A DNA stretch of 64,000 nt from Sphingomonas sp. Leaf343 (GTDB lineage: Bacteria > Pseudomonadota > Alphaproteobacteria > Sphingomonadales > Sphingomonadaceae). Where the stretch lies: NCBI RefSeq assembly GCF_001423765.1, contig NZ_LMPG01000017.1, positions 1-64,000 of the forward strand, given 5' to 3'. The notes under the pieces are model-generated. The model saw only the letters and a program-made list of their open reading frames with translations, did not search any database and was not told the origin of the DNA. Below, in pieces: positions 37,335 to 46,728 of the stretch (its first letter is position 1; every line of letters begins with the position of its first letter). Both the position numbers and the translations under genes were made by a program.

Positions 37335-38737
37335 GACCTGGCCTTGTCGTCAGCGTCGCCGTCGGCCCGAACGCGGCCGGGTTCAACCAGCCACAGGCAA
37401 CACAACGCAAAAACGCACATCATGATCGGTGTTCGCAGGGGATAATCCGTCAGGCTGGCCATGACCATCATAGCCAACGCGATGCTGGCCATCCGCGCGA
37501 TCGTGGTGGCCCGGTCGCTCGAAGACGTCCCGATCCACAGCGACACGGTACGCCACAGATATCCTAGAACACCCGCCAGGATCAGCCCGAAACCAACCAC
37601 ACCGAAGGTGATGCCCACTTCCAAGATGTCGTTATGTGCGTGGTTCCGGTAGGTCGGGCTGATCTGCGCACTCGGCTCGATGATCTGATAGACCTCGACG
37701 AAGGATCCCGCGCCCGCGCCGAAGGGTAGATATTTCAATAGCAATTGCTTGCTGACAGACCAGTTGTCGAGGCGCGGATCATGGATCGTGGCCTTGTCGA
37801 ACAACCGCACAATCGCCTCGGCTCGCGCGAAGTAGAACGTCATGAAGCCGAGCACCAGCAAGCCGGCGATCGTCGCGCCGGCGATCAACAACGTGCGGCG
37901 GCGTGCACGCAGCAGCATTGACCCGGCGGCTACACCATAAGCGATGATCGGCACCGCGCCCGCCACGCCGACCAACGACAGCAATAACCCTGATCTGGAG
38001 CCGGTTACGAGAACAAGGGGACACAGGACCGCGGCCAACGCCAGCGCCCCCCATAGCCGCAGTTTATATTGCGCCGGATTACCGCTTCCCGTCCGGACCC
38101 AGGCCGCAAGCATCGGGAACAGGATGGCGAGCAACAAAGCGGCGTGATTGCGATTGGCGAACAAGCCACCCACTCCGCCGTCGGCGCCAACGCCATAAGG
38201 ATCGAGAAGGCGGCTTTGGCTGCCGATCGCCTGCAACAGTCCGAACAGACCCGATGCGGCACCGATCACAATGACTACCGACACCAGCCTGAAAAGGTCG
38301 GTACGATCAAGTTGACTAGCCAGCAGGAGGACGGCGAGCGGGACAGCTAAACTGACCAGACTCTGCAACGCATTGATTGGTGTGAGCGTAAGCGGTCGCC
38401 ACTGTCCCGCCAAGCGGCTCAGCGCGTCGCTGCGCGCGATCTCCCCGCGTCCCGGCAAGGCTTGCCACACCCCGGGCGGCAACGGGATCAGGTGCATAAG
38501 AATCAGCGCGACCATCGTCGCGAAACCAACGAAAAGCCATGTGCGGCCGATCAGCTGATCGCGACGCAGCGTAAGAAAGGCTAAGGCACATACCAGCATT
38601 GCCGCCGGCCTAAGCACCAGCAGGCCTGTCACATCGACGCGCGACGAACCACCGGTGACGGTCACCAGCGCCAGGAAAGCGACGGTGATCCAGAACAGCG
38701 GGTGGGGTTTACCAACGGATCGACGAGGGGCGGGCAT
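37331..38737 (-). CDS. O-antigen ligase/polymerase (Wzy_C) family membrane protein
   Basis: A 468-residue protein with about twelve hydrophobic segments and the large periplasmic loop of the Wzy_C family around residues 330-390, with FGAGAGSFVEVYQI and YRNHAHNDILEVGI. The His-x-His in that loop fits WaaL/Wzy proteins, and GLFANRNHAALLLAIL is typical of alphaproteobacterial O-antigen ligase-like proteins. It is the first gene of a leftward group with the unknown membrane protein and the S74 protein. It is the third polymerase/ligase candidate in the window (others at 12253 and 55319), so its substrate is uncertain. Confidence 0.87.
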   Translation of the reverse strand: MPAPRRSVGKPHPLFWITVAFLALVTVTGGSSRVDVTGLLVLRPAAMLVCALAFLTLRRDQLIGRTWLFVGFATMVALILMHLIPLPPGVWQALPGRGEIARSDALSRLAGQWRPLTLTPINALQSLVSLAVPLAVLLLASQLDRTDLFRLVSVVIVIGAASGLFGLLQAIGSQSRLLDPYGVGADGGVGGLFANRNHAALLLAILFPMLAAWVRTGSGNPAQYKLRLWGALALAAVLCPLVLVTGSRSGLLLSLVGVAGAVPIIAYGVAAGSMLLRARRRTLLIAGATIAGLLVLGFMTFYFARAEAIVRLFDKATIHDPRLDNWSVSKQLLLKYLPFGAGAGSFVEVYQIIEPSAQISPTYRNHAHNDILEVGITFGVVGFGLILAGVLGYLWRTVSLWIGTSSSDRATTIARMASIALAMMVMASLTDYPLRTPIMMCVFALCCLWLVEPGRVRADGDADDKARS

Positions 38738-39109
38738 CTAGCTTTTCCATCAGCGCGAACGTCACCAGGAGGCGGACAGGCCCAGGAGACGGACCGGGAA
38801 TGCCGGATGTCCATCGGCAGGAACCGCCATCGCAACCGGTACGATCCAGAGGGCTAGTCTGGACGTGCTGGTTTGACAAGCGGACGCCTGTCTGCGGGAG
38901 CGGTCGCCCCGCATATCCCCTGCCTCGCCATAAGCCGTCTGGCATTGCGGCTGCAGTCTGGGCGGCTGCAGTCTGGCCGCCGGCCCAAGGGGTGGCACTG
39001 ACCCGCGATTTCGGCTAGCCGTGCCCCGGCCTCCAGGTCACCGAAACGCCCGGGGCGCGTCGGTGACGCTTAGAAACCGATCAGACACTCTGCCGTGGAC
39101 AAGGACGAT
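38738..39109. other. Divergent intergenic region between the two mid-window operons
   Basis: Both flanking genes read outward, so this 372-base region should hold promoters for the ligase group (leftward) and for the pseudaminic-acid locus (rightward). It has a TTGACA at 38873-38878 but no good -10 at the normal distance, and a perfect tandem 15-base repeat (listed separately). No coding frame here is convincing. Confidence 0.5.
38947..38976. repeat. Perfect tandem 15-bp repeat in a divergent promoter region
   Basis: GCGGCTGCAGTCTGG is present twice without spacing (38947-38961, 38962-38976), each containing the palindrome CTGCAG. Lying about 130 bases upstream of wzc, it could be an operator, or simple slippage. 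Confidence 0.7.
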
Positions 39110-41308
39110 ATGCTGCAATTGACATCGCCTGGATGGGTCGACAGGCCTGTCGAGAACGGGCGGCAGCATGGCGAACCAATGGTGCTCGCGCCTCCACCAT
39201 TGCTGCAATATTGGCAGATCGTCCTGCGGTGGAAGTGGATCATCCTTGGCATCATCGCGGCGGCTTTTACGGTCGGCCTGATCGTTACCTTGCTCACATC
39301 ACCCCAATATTCTGCAACCTCGCGCATCGAGATCAGCCGCGAGCAGAAAAAATTCACCAACGTGGAGGGAGTAGATTCCCCCATTTCCGATCGCGATCTG
39401 GAATTCTACCAGACGCAATACTCACTGTTGCAAGCGCGATCGCTGGCGGAGCGGGTCGCACGAACACTGCGCCTGAGCACGAACGAAGAATTCTTTGCCG
39501 CACACGGTGTCGACCTGTCGGGCAGTCTGTTCACTAGCGGTGCCGCGCAAAAATCAGGTGCCGCGGAAACTGCGCGACGCGAAAAGATGGCGGTCGATCT
39601 TTTGCTCGATCACATCGCTGTATCGCCGGTTCGCGGATCCTCGCTGGTCGATATTCGCTACGTCAGCGGCTCACCGACAATCTCGGCCCAGATCGCCAAT
39701 AGCTGGACGCAGCAATTCGTCGCCCAAAGTATCGACCGCCGATTCGCCTCCACAACCGATGCCCGCCAGTTTTTGGAAGGTCGCCTTGCCGATCTGCGGG
39801 TCAAGCTTGAGACGTCGGAGCGCGATCTGGTCAATTACGCCGCTCAGAAGGGCATCGTGGCGTTGGGCCGGACCAAGGATGCCGATGGCCGCACCCAGGT
39901 CGACCGCACGCTGGTTTCCAGCGATCTGGAAGCGCTGAACGCCGCACTGGCGACGGCGACGGCCGAACGGATCGCCGCGGAAAGCCGCGCGCATCAGCAA
40001 AGCGGGGGAGCCAATGCCGATGCGCTGAGCAATCCCACCATTAATGACTTGCGGCAGAAGCGCACCGAGATTGCTGCCGAATATGCCAAGTTGATGGTCA
40101 GGTTCGAACCGGATTATCCCAGCGCCAAGGAATTGGCTCAACAGCTGCGTACGGTTGATGCCGGTATCGCGCGCGAGGAAAGCCGCGTCCTGAATAGTCG
40201 TTCGTCGGACTATCAATCTGCCGTGCTTCGCGAGAACGCATTGCGGCGGCGGGTCGAACAGCTGAAATCCGGCCTCAGCCGCCAGCAGCAGGATAGCATC
40301 CAGTACAATATCTACCAGCGCGAGGCTGACACCAATCGGCAGCTCTATGACGGTCTACTCCAACGCTACAAGGAGATTGGCGTTGCCGGTGTCGGTGCGA
40401 ACAATATCGCCATCGTCGACCCGGCCCGCGTCCCTGACAGCCCCTCGTCGCCTAACTTCCTCATCAATCTGGCGCTGGCACTGGTCGCCGGGCTTGGCCT
40501 TGCTGCGATCGCAACCTTCGCGCTCAACCAGATCGACGAAGGGCTGCGCGATCCAACTCAGGTCGGTCGAATTCTGCAGGTGCCGTTGCTCGGCAGCGTG
40601 CCCACCTCGGAGGGCAGCGATACGCTGACCGAGCTTCAGGATACCAAGTCAGCATTGTCCGAGGCCTATCTTAGCATCCGCTCGAATCTGGCCTTTTCGA
40701 CAGATCATGGCATTCCGCGCGCGCTGATGGTCACGAGCACGCGGGCGTCCGAAGGCAAGAGTACGACCAGCTTCGCGCTGGCGATGGTCTTGGGCCGTAC
40801 GGGCAAGAGAGTCCTGCTGCTAGACGCTGACATGCGCTCACCCTCGATGCATAGCTTTGCGGGATTGCCCAACGTCACCGGACTTAGCAACTATCTGGCA
40901 GGCGCCGACAATTGGCACGAGACGCTGCTCGAAACGCCAAGCCGGGGCGTGACCCTGATGCCGTCCGGACCTACACCGCCGAGCGCAGCCGAGCTGTTGA
41001 GCAGCGACCGGATCACCACTCTGATCCGCCAGGCCAGCGAGCAGTTCGATCATATCGTGATCGATTCCCCGCCGATACTGGGTCTGGCCGATGCCCCGCT
41101 TCTGACTCGCGCGGTCGAGGGCATCGTGTTTGTCGTGGAAGCAGATGGCGTGCCGATCCGCGGTATCAAAACATCGTTGGCGCGGCTTCAGGCGGTTCAC
41201 GCGCACGTCTTCGGCGTCGTGCTCACCAAGCTGCAGTCGCGACTCTCCAGCTACGGCTATGGTTACGGCTACAGCTATGGTTATGGATCGAACGACCGCG
41301 ACGCCTGA
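39110..41308 (+). CDS. wzc: Wzc-type polysaccharide copolymerase/tyrosine autokinase
   Basis: A 732-residue inner-membrane protein: Wzz domain with first helix WIILGIIAAAFTVGLIVTLL, a long periplasmic coiled-coil part (about residues 190-420), second helix FLINLALALVAGLGLAAIA, and a cytoplasmic BY-kinase with Walker A STRASEGKSTT, Walker A' VLLLDADMRSP and Walker B HIVIDSPPILGLADA. The C-terminal tail has six tyrosines alternating with Gly/Ser (YGYGYGYSYGYG), the usual autophosphorylation cluster. It controls polymer length and export of the second polysaccharide. The ATG at 39110 (AAGGA just upstream) is preferred to the GTG at 39095. No matching phosphatase gene is in the window. Confidence 0.92.
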   Translation: MLQLTSPGWVDRPVENGRQHGEPMVLAPPPLLQYWQIVLRWKWIILGIIAAAFTVGLIVTLLTSPQYSATSRIEISREQKKFTNVEGVDSPISDRDLEFYQTQYSLLQARSLAERVARTLRLSTNEEFFAAHGVDLSGSLFTSGAAQKSGAAETARREKMAVDLLLDHIAVSPVRGSSLVDIRYVSGSPTISAQIANSWTQQFVAQSIDRRFASTTDARQFLEGRLADLRVKLETSERDLVNYAAQKGIVALGRTKDADGRTQVDRTLVSSDLEALNAALATATAERIAAESRAHQQSGGANADALSNPTINDLRQKRTEIAAEYAKLMVRFEPDYPSAKELAQQLRTVDAGIAREESRVLNSRSSDYQSAVLRENALRRRVEQLKSGLSRQQQDSIQYNIYQREADTNRQLYDGLLQRYKEIGVAGVGANNIAIVDPARVPDSPSSPNFLINLALALVAGLGLAAIATFALNQIDEGLRDPTQVGRILQVPLLGSVPTSEGSDTLTELQDTKSALSEAYLSIRSNLAFSTDHGIPRALMVTSTRASEGKSTTSFALAMVLGRTGKRVLLLDADMRSPSMHSFAGLPNVTGLSNYLAGADNWHETLLETPSRGVTLMPSGPTPPSAAELLSSDRITTLIRQASEQFDHIVIDSPPILGLADAPLLTRAVEGIVFVVEADGVPIRGIKTSLARLQAVHAHVFGVVLTKLQSRLSSYGYGYGYSYGYGSNDRDA

Positions 41309-41373
41309 CCACTGCGAAGTCACGCGGATACCGCGCCGGTCTCACCCCCAAACGACAAGGTTGCTTTCCTGCT

Positions 41374-42372
41374 ATGGAGGATAATTCCAATATCCTGATC
41401 ACCGGGGGTACCGGCTCCTTCGGCCACACCTTCGTGCCGATGACCTTGGCCAGGTACAAGCCGAAGCGCATTATCATCTTCTCACGCGACGAGATGAAGC
41501 AGTGGGAGATGGCCAAGGCGTACAAGGACGATGATCGCGTCCGGTTCTTCATTGGCGACGTGCGCGACAAGGAGCGCCTGTACCGCGCGCTGGACGGCGT
41601 CGACTATGTCGTCCATGCCGCCGCGACAAAGATCGTGCCGACCGCCGAATATAATCCGTTCGAGTGCATCAAGACCAACGTCAACGGGGCGATGAACCTT
41701 GTCGATGCATGCATCGACAAGGGTGTGAAGCGGGTCGTCGCATTATCGACCGACAAGGCAAGTGCGCCGGCAAATCTATACGGCGCGACCAAGTTGGTGT
41801 CGGACAAGATTTTTATTGCCGGAAATTCGTATGTTGGCGGCGACTCCACCCGGTTCGCGGTCGTGCGCTACGGTAACGTCATGGGTTCGCGCGGATCGGT
41901 AATCCCCTTCTTCGTGTCGATCCGCGATAAGGGCGTCCTACCCATTACCGATAGTCGCATGACCCGGTTCATGATCTCGCTCGAACAAGGCGTTGAGCTG
42001 GTCTGGCATGCCTTTGATGACATGGAGGGCGGCGAAATCTATGTGAAGAAGATCCCTTCCATGAAGGTGACCGACGTTGCCCGGGTAATCGCACCTAGCG
42101 CCCGTCAGGACGTGATCGGTATCCGCCCCGGCGAGAAGCTGCATGAGCAGATGATCAGCGAGGAAGATGCCGCCTTTACGTATTCCTATCCCGAGCATTT
42201 TAAGATCCTGCCAGCGATCCACAACTGGAGCGACAGCACGCTTCGTATCAAGGACGGCGTGAAGGTTGCCGAAGGGTTTAGCTACACGAGCGACAACAAT
42301 CCCGAATGGATGACGCCGGACGATCTGCAGGATTGGATAGACATGAACGCTGACAAGATTGGCAAGATCTGA
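41374..42372 (+). CDS. pseB: PseB, UDP-GlcNAc 4,6-dehydratase (5-inverting)
   Basis: A 332-residue SDR enzyme for the first step of pseudaminic acid synthesis. It begins ILITGGTGSFGHTFVPMTLA, with IFSRDEMKQWEM, GDVRDKERL, ALSTDKASAPANLYGATK (Tyr136, Lys140) and RYGNVMGSRGSVIPFF, all characteristic of PseB/FlaA1-type dehydratases. The product is UDP-2-acetamido-2,6-dideoxy-L-arabino-4-hexulose. The next gene, the matching aminotransferase, begins 5 bases later. The start is set at the ATG at 41374 because homology begins directly after it; a longer frame upstream re-reads the end of wzc. Confidence 0.93.
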   Translation: MEDNSNILITGGTGSFGHTFVPMTLARYKPKRIIIFSRDEMKQWEMAKAYKDDDRVRFFIGDVRDKERLYRALDGVDYVVHAAATKIVPTAEYNPFECIKTNVNGAMNLVDACIDKGVKRVVALSTDKASAPANLYGATKLVSDKIFIAGNSYVGGDSTRFAVVRYGNVMGSRGSVIPFFVSIRDKGVLPITDSRMTRFMISLEQGVELVWHAFDDMEGGEIYVKKIPSMKVTDVARVIAPSARQDVIGIRPGEKLHEQMISEEDAAFTYSYPEHFKILPAIHNWSDSTLRIKDGVKVAEGFSYTSDNNPEWMTPDDLQDWIDMNADKIGKI

Positions 42373-42377
42373 AGACG

Positions 42378-43538
42378 ATGATTCCGTACGGGCGCCAAGA
42401 TATAACCCAGGCTGACGTCGACGCGGTCGTCGCGGTGCTACAATCGGACTTCCTTACACAGGGGCCGGCTGTGCCGCGGTTCGAGCGGATTGTCGCCGAT
42501 CACGTCGGTGCGCAGCATGCGGTTGCGATGAACAGCGCGACCTCGGCGCTGCATCTCGCCTGTCTGGCTTTGGGCCTCGGAGCCGGCGACCTGTTCTGGA
42601 CTACGCCCGTCACCTTCGTTGCGTCGGCTAACTGCGCGCTTTACTGTGGAGCAACGGTCGATTTTGTCGATATCGATCCTGCGACCTACAATCTCAGCGT
42701 CCCGGCGCTTGCCGATAAGCTGGCGCAGGCCGAAGCGGCAGGCCGCCTTCCCAAGATCGTGGTGCCGGTCCATCTGTGTGGGCAATCGTGTGATATGGCG
42801 GCGATCGGCGCACTGGCTCGGCGCTACGGCTTCAAGGTGATCGAGGACGCCTCGCACGCGATCGGCGGCCGGTATCGCGGCACCTACATCGGCGATTGTA
42901 GCCATAGCGATATCACCATCTTCAGCTTCCACCCGGTCAAGATCGTCACCACCGCCGAAGGTGGTATGGCGCTGACCAACGATCCGGCACTTGCCGCACG
43001 AATGGCATTGTTGCGAAGCCATGGGATTACCCGCGACCCGGCGCAGATGGAGGGCGGCAGCGAGGGCGACTGGTATTATCAGCAGGTCGAGCTGGGCTAT
43101 AACTACCGGATGACCGATCTTCAGGCTGCGCTGGGCGCCAGCCAGATGACGCGGCTTGATCCCTATGTAGCGCGTCGCCACGCCATCGCCGAACGGTATG
43201 ACGCCTTGCTCGCCGATCTGCCGGTGACGACACCCGCACGCGCGGCAGACGCTTACTCCGCATTTCACCTCTACGTGATCCGCGTTTTGGAGTCCGATAC
43301 CGCGCCGTCACGACAGACCGTATTTGCTCGTTTGCGTACAGCCGGGGTTGGGGTGAACGTCCACTACATCCCGGTCCACACCCAGCCATTCTACCGGGCG
43401 CTGGGATTTTCGGTCGGCGACTATCCGGAGGCCGAGCGGTATTACGCGGAAGCGATCAGCCTGCCCATGTATCCAACCCTTACCGAGCAGCAGCAAGACA
43501 CGGTGATCGCCGCCCTGCAAAGAGCGCTGACCCCTTGA
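42378..43538 (+). CDS. pseC: PseC, UDP-4-amino-4,6-dideoxy-L-altrosamine aminotransferase
   Basis: A 386-residue PLP enzyme of the DegT/DnrJ/EryC1 family. Features: MIPYGRQDITQADVDAVVAV start, FLTQGPAVPRFE, VIEDASHAIGG and the PLP lysine Lys188 in FSFHPVKIVTTAEGG, GYNYRMTDLQAALG, and NVHYIPVHTQPFY near the C-terminus, which together fit PseC. It transfers an amino group to C4 of the PseB product. It is followed without gap by pseF (TTGA overlap). Confidence 0.93.
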   Translation: MIPYGRQDITQADVDAVVAVLQSDFLTQGPAVPRFERIVADHVGAQHAVAMNSATSALHLACLALGLGAGDLFWTTPVTFVASANCALYCGATVDFVDIDPATYNLSVPALADKLAQAEAAGRLPKIVVPVHLCGQSCDMAAIGALARRYGFKVIEDASHAIGGRYRGTYIGDCSHSDITIFSFHPVKIVTTAEGGMALTNDPALAARMALLRSHGITRDPAQMEGGSEGDWYYQQVELGYNYRMTDLQAALGASQMTRLDPYVARRHAIAERYDALLADLPVTTPARAADAYSAFHLYVIRVLESDTAPSRQTVFARLRTAGVGVNVHYIPVHTQPFYRALGFSVGDYPEAERYYAEAISLPMYPTLTEQQQDTVIAALQRALTP

Positions 43539-44227
43539 ACATCGCCGTGATCCCCGCGCGTGGCGGCAGCAAGCGCATTGTACGGAAGAACATCAAGGAT
43601 TTCTGCGGCAAGCCACTGATCGCCTGGTCGATCGCCGCAGCGCGCGAAAGCGGCTGCTTCGACCGGATCTTGGTTTCGACCGACGACGATGAAATTGCAG
43701 CGGTAGCCGAAGCATATGGTGCCCAAGCCCCCTTCCGTCGCCCCGCCGAACTGGCCGACGACTTCACTCCCACCGTACCGGTGATCGCGCACGCTGTGGA
43801 ATGGGCCCAGCGGATCGCCCCGGTCGAGCGCGCCTGCTGCATCTACGCGACCGCCCCGTTGCTGCACAGCGACGATCTCGTCCGGGGCTGTGCGATGCTG
43901 GACGGAGAGCGGGACTACGCTTTTTCTGTGACGACCTTCCCGTTTCCAATCCAGCGCGCATTGCGGCTCGATGATCGAGGGCACGTTGGCATGATCGATC
44001 CGGCGCAGCGCGATACCCGTTCGCAGGATTTGGAGGAAGCGTATCACGATGCCGGTCAGTTCTACTGGGGGCGAACCGAAGCGTGGCTGGCGCACCGCCC
44101 GATTTTCGCCGCGCGGTCGGCCGCCGTCGTCCTGCCGCGCAAGCGGGTGCAGGACATCGATACGCCCGAGGACTGGGAGCGCGCCGAAACATTGTTTCGC
44201 ATGCTCCGCGACAGCCGCCTCGACTAG
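43535..44227 (+). CDS. pseF: PseF, pseudaminate cytidylyltransferase
   Basis: A 230-residue CMP-sugar synthetase. It starts MNIAVIPARGGSKRIVRKNI (CTP-binding; Val replaces the Pro common in this motif), with ILVSTDDDEIAAVAEAYGA, CCIYATAPLL and KRVQDIDTPEDWERAE at the C-terminus. It activates pseudaminic acid to CMP-Pse for the transferase. The start is TTG at 43535, overlapping the pseC stop (TTGA), which implies coupled translation. Length and motifs are standard for PseF rather than NeuA, in agreement with the neighbours. Confidence 0.92.
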   Translation: MNIAVIPARGGSKRIVRKNIKDFCGKPLIAWSIAAARESGCFDRILVSTDDDEIAAVAEAYGAQAPFRRPAELADDFTPTVPVIAHAVEWAQRIAPVERACCIYATAPLLHSDDLVRGCAMLDGERDYAFSVTTFPFPIQRALRLDDRGHVGMIDPAQRDTRSQDLEEAYHDAGQFYWGRTEAWLAHRPIFAARSAAVVLPRKRVQDIDTPEDWERAETLFRMLRDSRLD

Positions 44228-44247
44228 ATGGAAAGGTAGTAGGCCAA

Positions 44248-44877
44248 ATGGGACAGAATGAGTTCGCAACCGAGCAGGAAGCGTTCTGGGCCGGTGAGTT
44301 TGGGACCGGCTACATTGCGCGCAATCAGAGTGACCAGCTACTCGCGGCCAATCTTGACTTCTTCGCCAAGGCACTGCGCCAGACCGGCGGCGTATCGAGC
44401 TGCCTTGAGTTTGGCGCTAATATCGGCATGAATCTAAAGGCACTTAATCTTCTGTTTCCGGGGATCGATGCCTCCGCGATCGAGATAAACGACGAGGCCG
44501 TGCAGCAACTGGGCAAGGTAATTCCGGAAACTAATATCCATCATCAGTCAATTCTCGACTATGTATCGAAACGGACGTTTGACCTAGCGCTCATCAAGGG
44601 CGTGCTGATCCACATGGATCCCGAGGTCCTGCCAGAGGTGTATGACACGCTGGTGAGCGCGACCGCTCGCTATCTGCTCGTCGCCGAATATTATGATCCG
44701 ACACCGGTCGCGATCCCCTATCGCGGACATGAAGGACGCCTTTTCAAACGTGATTTTGCCGGAGAGATCATGGATCGCCACTCCACGATGCAGCTGTGCG
44801 ACTACGGCTTCGTCTATCATCGCGACCCGCTATTCCCTCAGGATGACATCACTTGGTTTCTGATGGAAAAACGATAA
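44248..44877 (+). CDS. Pseudaminic acid biosynthesis-associated methyltransferase
   Basis: A 209-residue SAM-dependent methyltransferase beginning near NEFATEQEAFWAGEFGTGYI, a phrase typical of the 'pseudaminic acid biosynthesis-associated methylase' family (TIGR03587). SAM-binding motif I is CLEFGANIGMNLKAL near residue 50 and a later acidic loop is ASAIEIND. Its exact methyl acceptor is unknown; the family occurs with pse genes, which suits this locus. It lies 20 bases after pseF. Confidence 0.88.
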   Translation: MGQNEFATEQEAFWAGEFGTGYIARNQSDQLLAANLDFFAKALRQTGGVSSCLEFGANIGMNLKALNLLFPGIDASAIEINDEAVQQLGKVIPETNIHHQSILDYVSKRTFDLALIKGVLIHMDPEVLPEVYDTLVSATARYLLVAEYYDPTPVAIPYRGHEGRLFKRDFAGEIMDRHSTMQLCDYGFVYHRDPLFPQDDITWFLMEKR

Positions 44878-44906
44878 GGCGCGGTCAAAGGAATGAAAGT
44901 TAGACG

Positions 44907-46058
44907 ATGCTGACATATTGCAAGCGGTGCGTGATGCCGGATACCAAGCCGGACCTGCATTTGGATGCCGAGGGAATCTGCAACGCCTGTCGCAGCTACG
45001 AGGGCCGCAGGGAGATCGACTGGGACCAGCGTGCCATCGAACTGGAACAGGTCCTCGAAAAATATCGGCGCCGCGGCGGCGATAATTGGGATTGCATCGT
45101 TCCGGTCAGCGGCGGCAAGGACAGCACCTATCAGGTCGTACGGATGCTGCAGTTCGGGCTCAATCCGTTATGCGTTACCTCGACGACGTGCGACCTGACG
45201 ACGATCGGTCGCAAGAATATCGAGAATCTGAAGCGCTTGGGCGTTGATTATATTGAGTTCTCGCCCAATCCGCTGGTGCGTGCCAAGCTCAACCGGGTCG
45301 GCCTGATGCAGGTTGGCGACATCTCGTGGGCCGAGCATGTCGGCATCTTCACCATCCCGGTGCGCGCAGCGGTGCAGTTCAATGTTCCCCTGATCGTCTG
45401 GGGCGAGAATTCCCAGAATGAGTATGGCGGCCCCGCGGCAGCGGCCGGCAATAATGTGCTCAACCGTCGCTGGCTCGAGGAGTTCGGCGGTCTGTTGGGG
45501 CTGCGCGTGACCGACATGGTCGGCCAGGAGGGGATCGAGGCCAAGCACCTCATCAGCTACACCTATCCCACCGACGAGGAACTGGCGCGGGTCGGCGTCA
45601 CCGGCCTGTTCCTGGGTCACTATATTCCTTGGGATGGACTTTCCAACACGCTGATCTCGGTCGCCAACGGCTTTACGTCCTATGAAAAGGCGGCGGAAGG
45701 ATCACTCGTCAATTACGAGAACCTCGACAATTATCAAACCGGGATTCACGACTATTTCAAATACATAAAATTTGGCTTTGGCCGCGCGACCGACCATGCT
45801 TGCCTGCATATCCGTCGCGGTCGGATGACGCGCCAGGATGGCCTTGACGCCGTTAAACGGCTCGACGGCCGCTTTCCTTGGGAATATCTTGGCAAATCGC
45901 TGGCAGATATACTGGAACCCCTGGAGATATCGGTCGATGAGTTCATCCGTATCTGCGACAACTTTACCAACAAGAAGATTTTCCGACGCGATGTCGCCGG
46001 CAATCTTTTGAAGGATCGCCACGGCAACCTCACCAAGCTGAATTCGGATAACGTATGA
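44907..46058 (+). CDS. N-acetyl sugar amidotransferase (WbpG/PseA-like)
   Basis: A 383-residue ATP-pyrophosphatase-type enzyme. Cys pairs (Cys5/Cys8 and Cys25/Cys28) may bind zinc; the PP-loop is PVSGGKDS (residues 66-73). LVRAKLNRVGLMQVGDISW and the NSQNEYGGPAAA element fit the family that converts an N-acetyl group to acetamidino (WbpG in UDP-ManNAc derivatives, PseA for Pse5Ac7Am). HisH and HisF homologues directly follow, which in such loci supply ammonia. I therefore infer an amidino derivative of pseudaminic acid; the choice between Pse and another sugar rests on context. Confidence 0.9.
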   Translation: MLTYCKRCVMPDTKPDLHLDAEGICNACRSYEGRREIDWDQRAIELEQVLEKYRRRGGDNWDCIVPVSGGKDSTYQVVRMLQFGLNPLCVTSTTCDLTTIGRKNIENLKRLGVDYIEFSPNPLVRAKLNRVGLMQVGDISWAEHVGIFTIPVRAAVQFNVPLIVWGENSQNEYGGPAAAAGNNVLNRRWLEEFGGLLGLRVTDMVGQEGIEAKHLISYTYPTDEELARVGVTGLFLGHYIPWDGLSNTLISVANGFTSYEKAAEGSLVNYENLDNYQTGIHDYFKYIKFGFGRATDHACLHIRRGRMTRQDGLDAVKRLDGRFPWEYLGKSLADILEPLEISVDEFIRICDNFTNKKIFRRDVAGNLLKDRHGNLTKLNSDNV

Positions 46059-46083
46059 AGCTTAAGGCGGTGAAAGCCGGAAT

Positions 46084-46728
46084 ATGAAGGTCGGGATCAT
46101 CGATTACGGGGTCGGCAACCTGGGGTCAGTGGCGCGCGCGCTGGAGGCGTTGCGCGCCACCCCGGTCCTGATCGAGCGACCGGTCGACATGCACCTGAAC
46201 GATTGCCTGATCCTGCCCGGCGTCGGCAGCTTTACCGATTGTGCCCGCTTGCTCGATCAGGGCGGCTGGACTGACGCGATCAAGCAGGAAGTGCGCGCGT
46301 TTTCCCGACCACTGCTGGGGATTTGCGTCGGAATGCAGCTGTTGGCGGATTTTGGCACGGAGGGTGCCATCGATGGTGATCCGCGCGGCACGCCGGGCCT
46401 GGGCTTCGTCCCGGGCAGCGTCGACCATCTGAGCACACTCGGCTGCACGCTGCGGCTGCCACACGTCGGCTGGAACGAGATCACACGGGGCGAAACTCCG
46501 GACAATCTGTTCGACGGAATTTCGGACGGCACCGATTTCTATTTCACTCACAGCTACGCGTTTGCGGCGACCGATCCGTCAGACGTGATCGCCACTACCG
46601 ATTACGGGGTACCGGTAACGGTCGCGGTACGGCGTGGCCATGTCTGGGGGACCCAGTTTCATCCCGAAAAGAGCTCGCGGGCCGGTTTCCGGTTGCTCGC
46701 CAATTTTCTGGCAGGACCGCAATGCTGA
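46084..46728 (+). CDS. hisH: HisH-type glutamine amidotransferase subunit for the sugar amidotransferase
   Basis: A 214-residue class I glutaminase: VGIIDYGVGNLGSVARAL at the start, catalytic Cys81 in GICVGMQLL, and His-Glu in TQFHPEKSS. It is a paralogue of histidine-pathway HisH used to release ammonia for WbpG-like enzymes. It overlaps the next gene (HisF-like) by 7 bases. In a histidine operon one would expect hisB, hisA or similar beside it; none is present, so a role in amidino-sugar synthesis is favoured. Confidence 0.92.
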   Translation: MKVGIIDYGVGNLGSVARALEALRATPVLIERPVDMHLNDCLILPGVGSFTDCARLLDQGGWTDAIKQEVRAFSRPLLGICVGMQLLADFGTEGAIDGDPRGTPGLGFVPGSVDHLSTLGCTLRLPHVGWNEITRGETPDNLFDGISDGTDFYFTHSYAFAATDPSDVIATTDYGVPVTVAVRRGHVWGTQFHPEKSSRAGFRLLANFLAGPQC

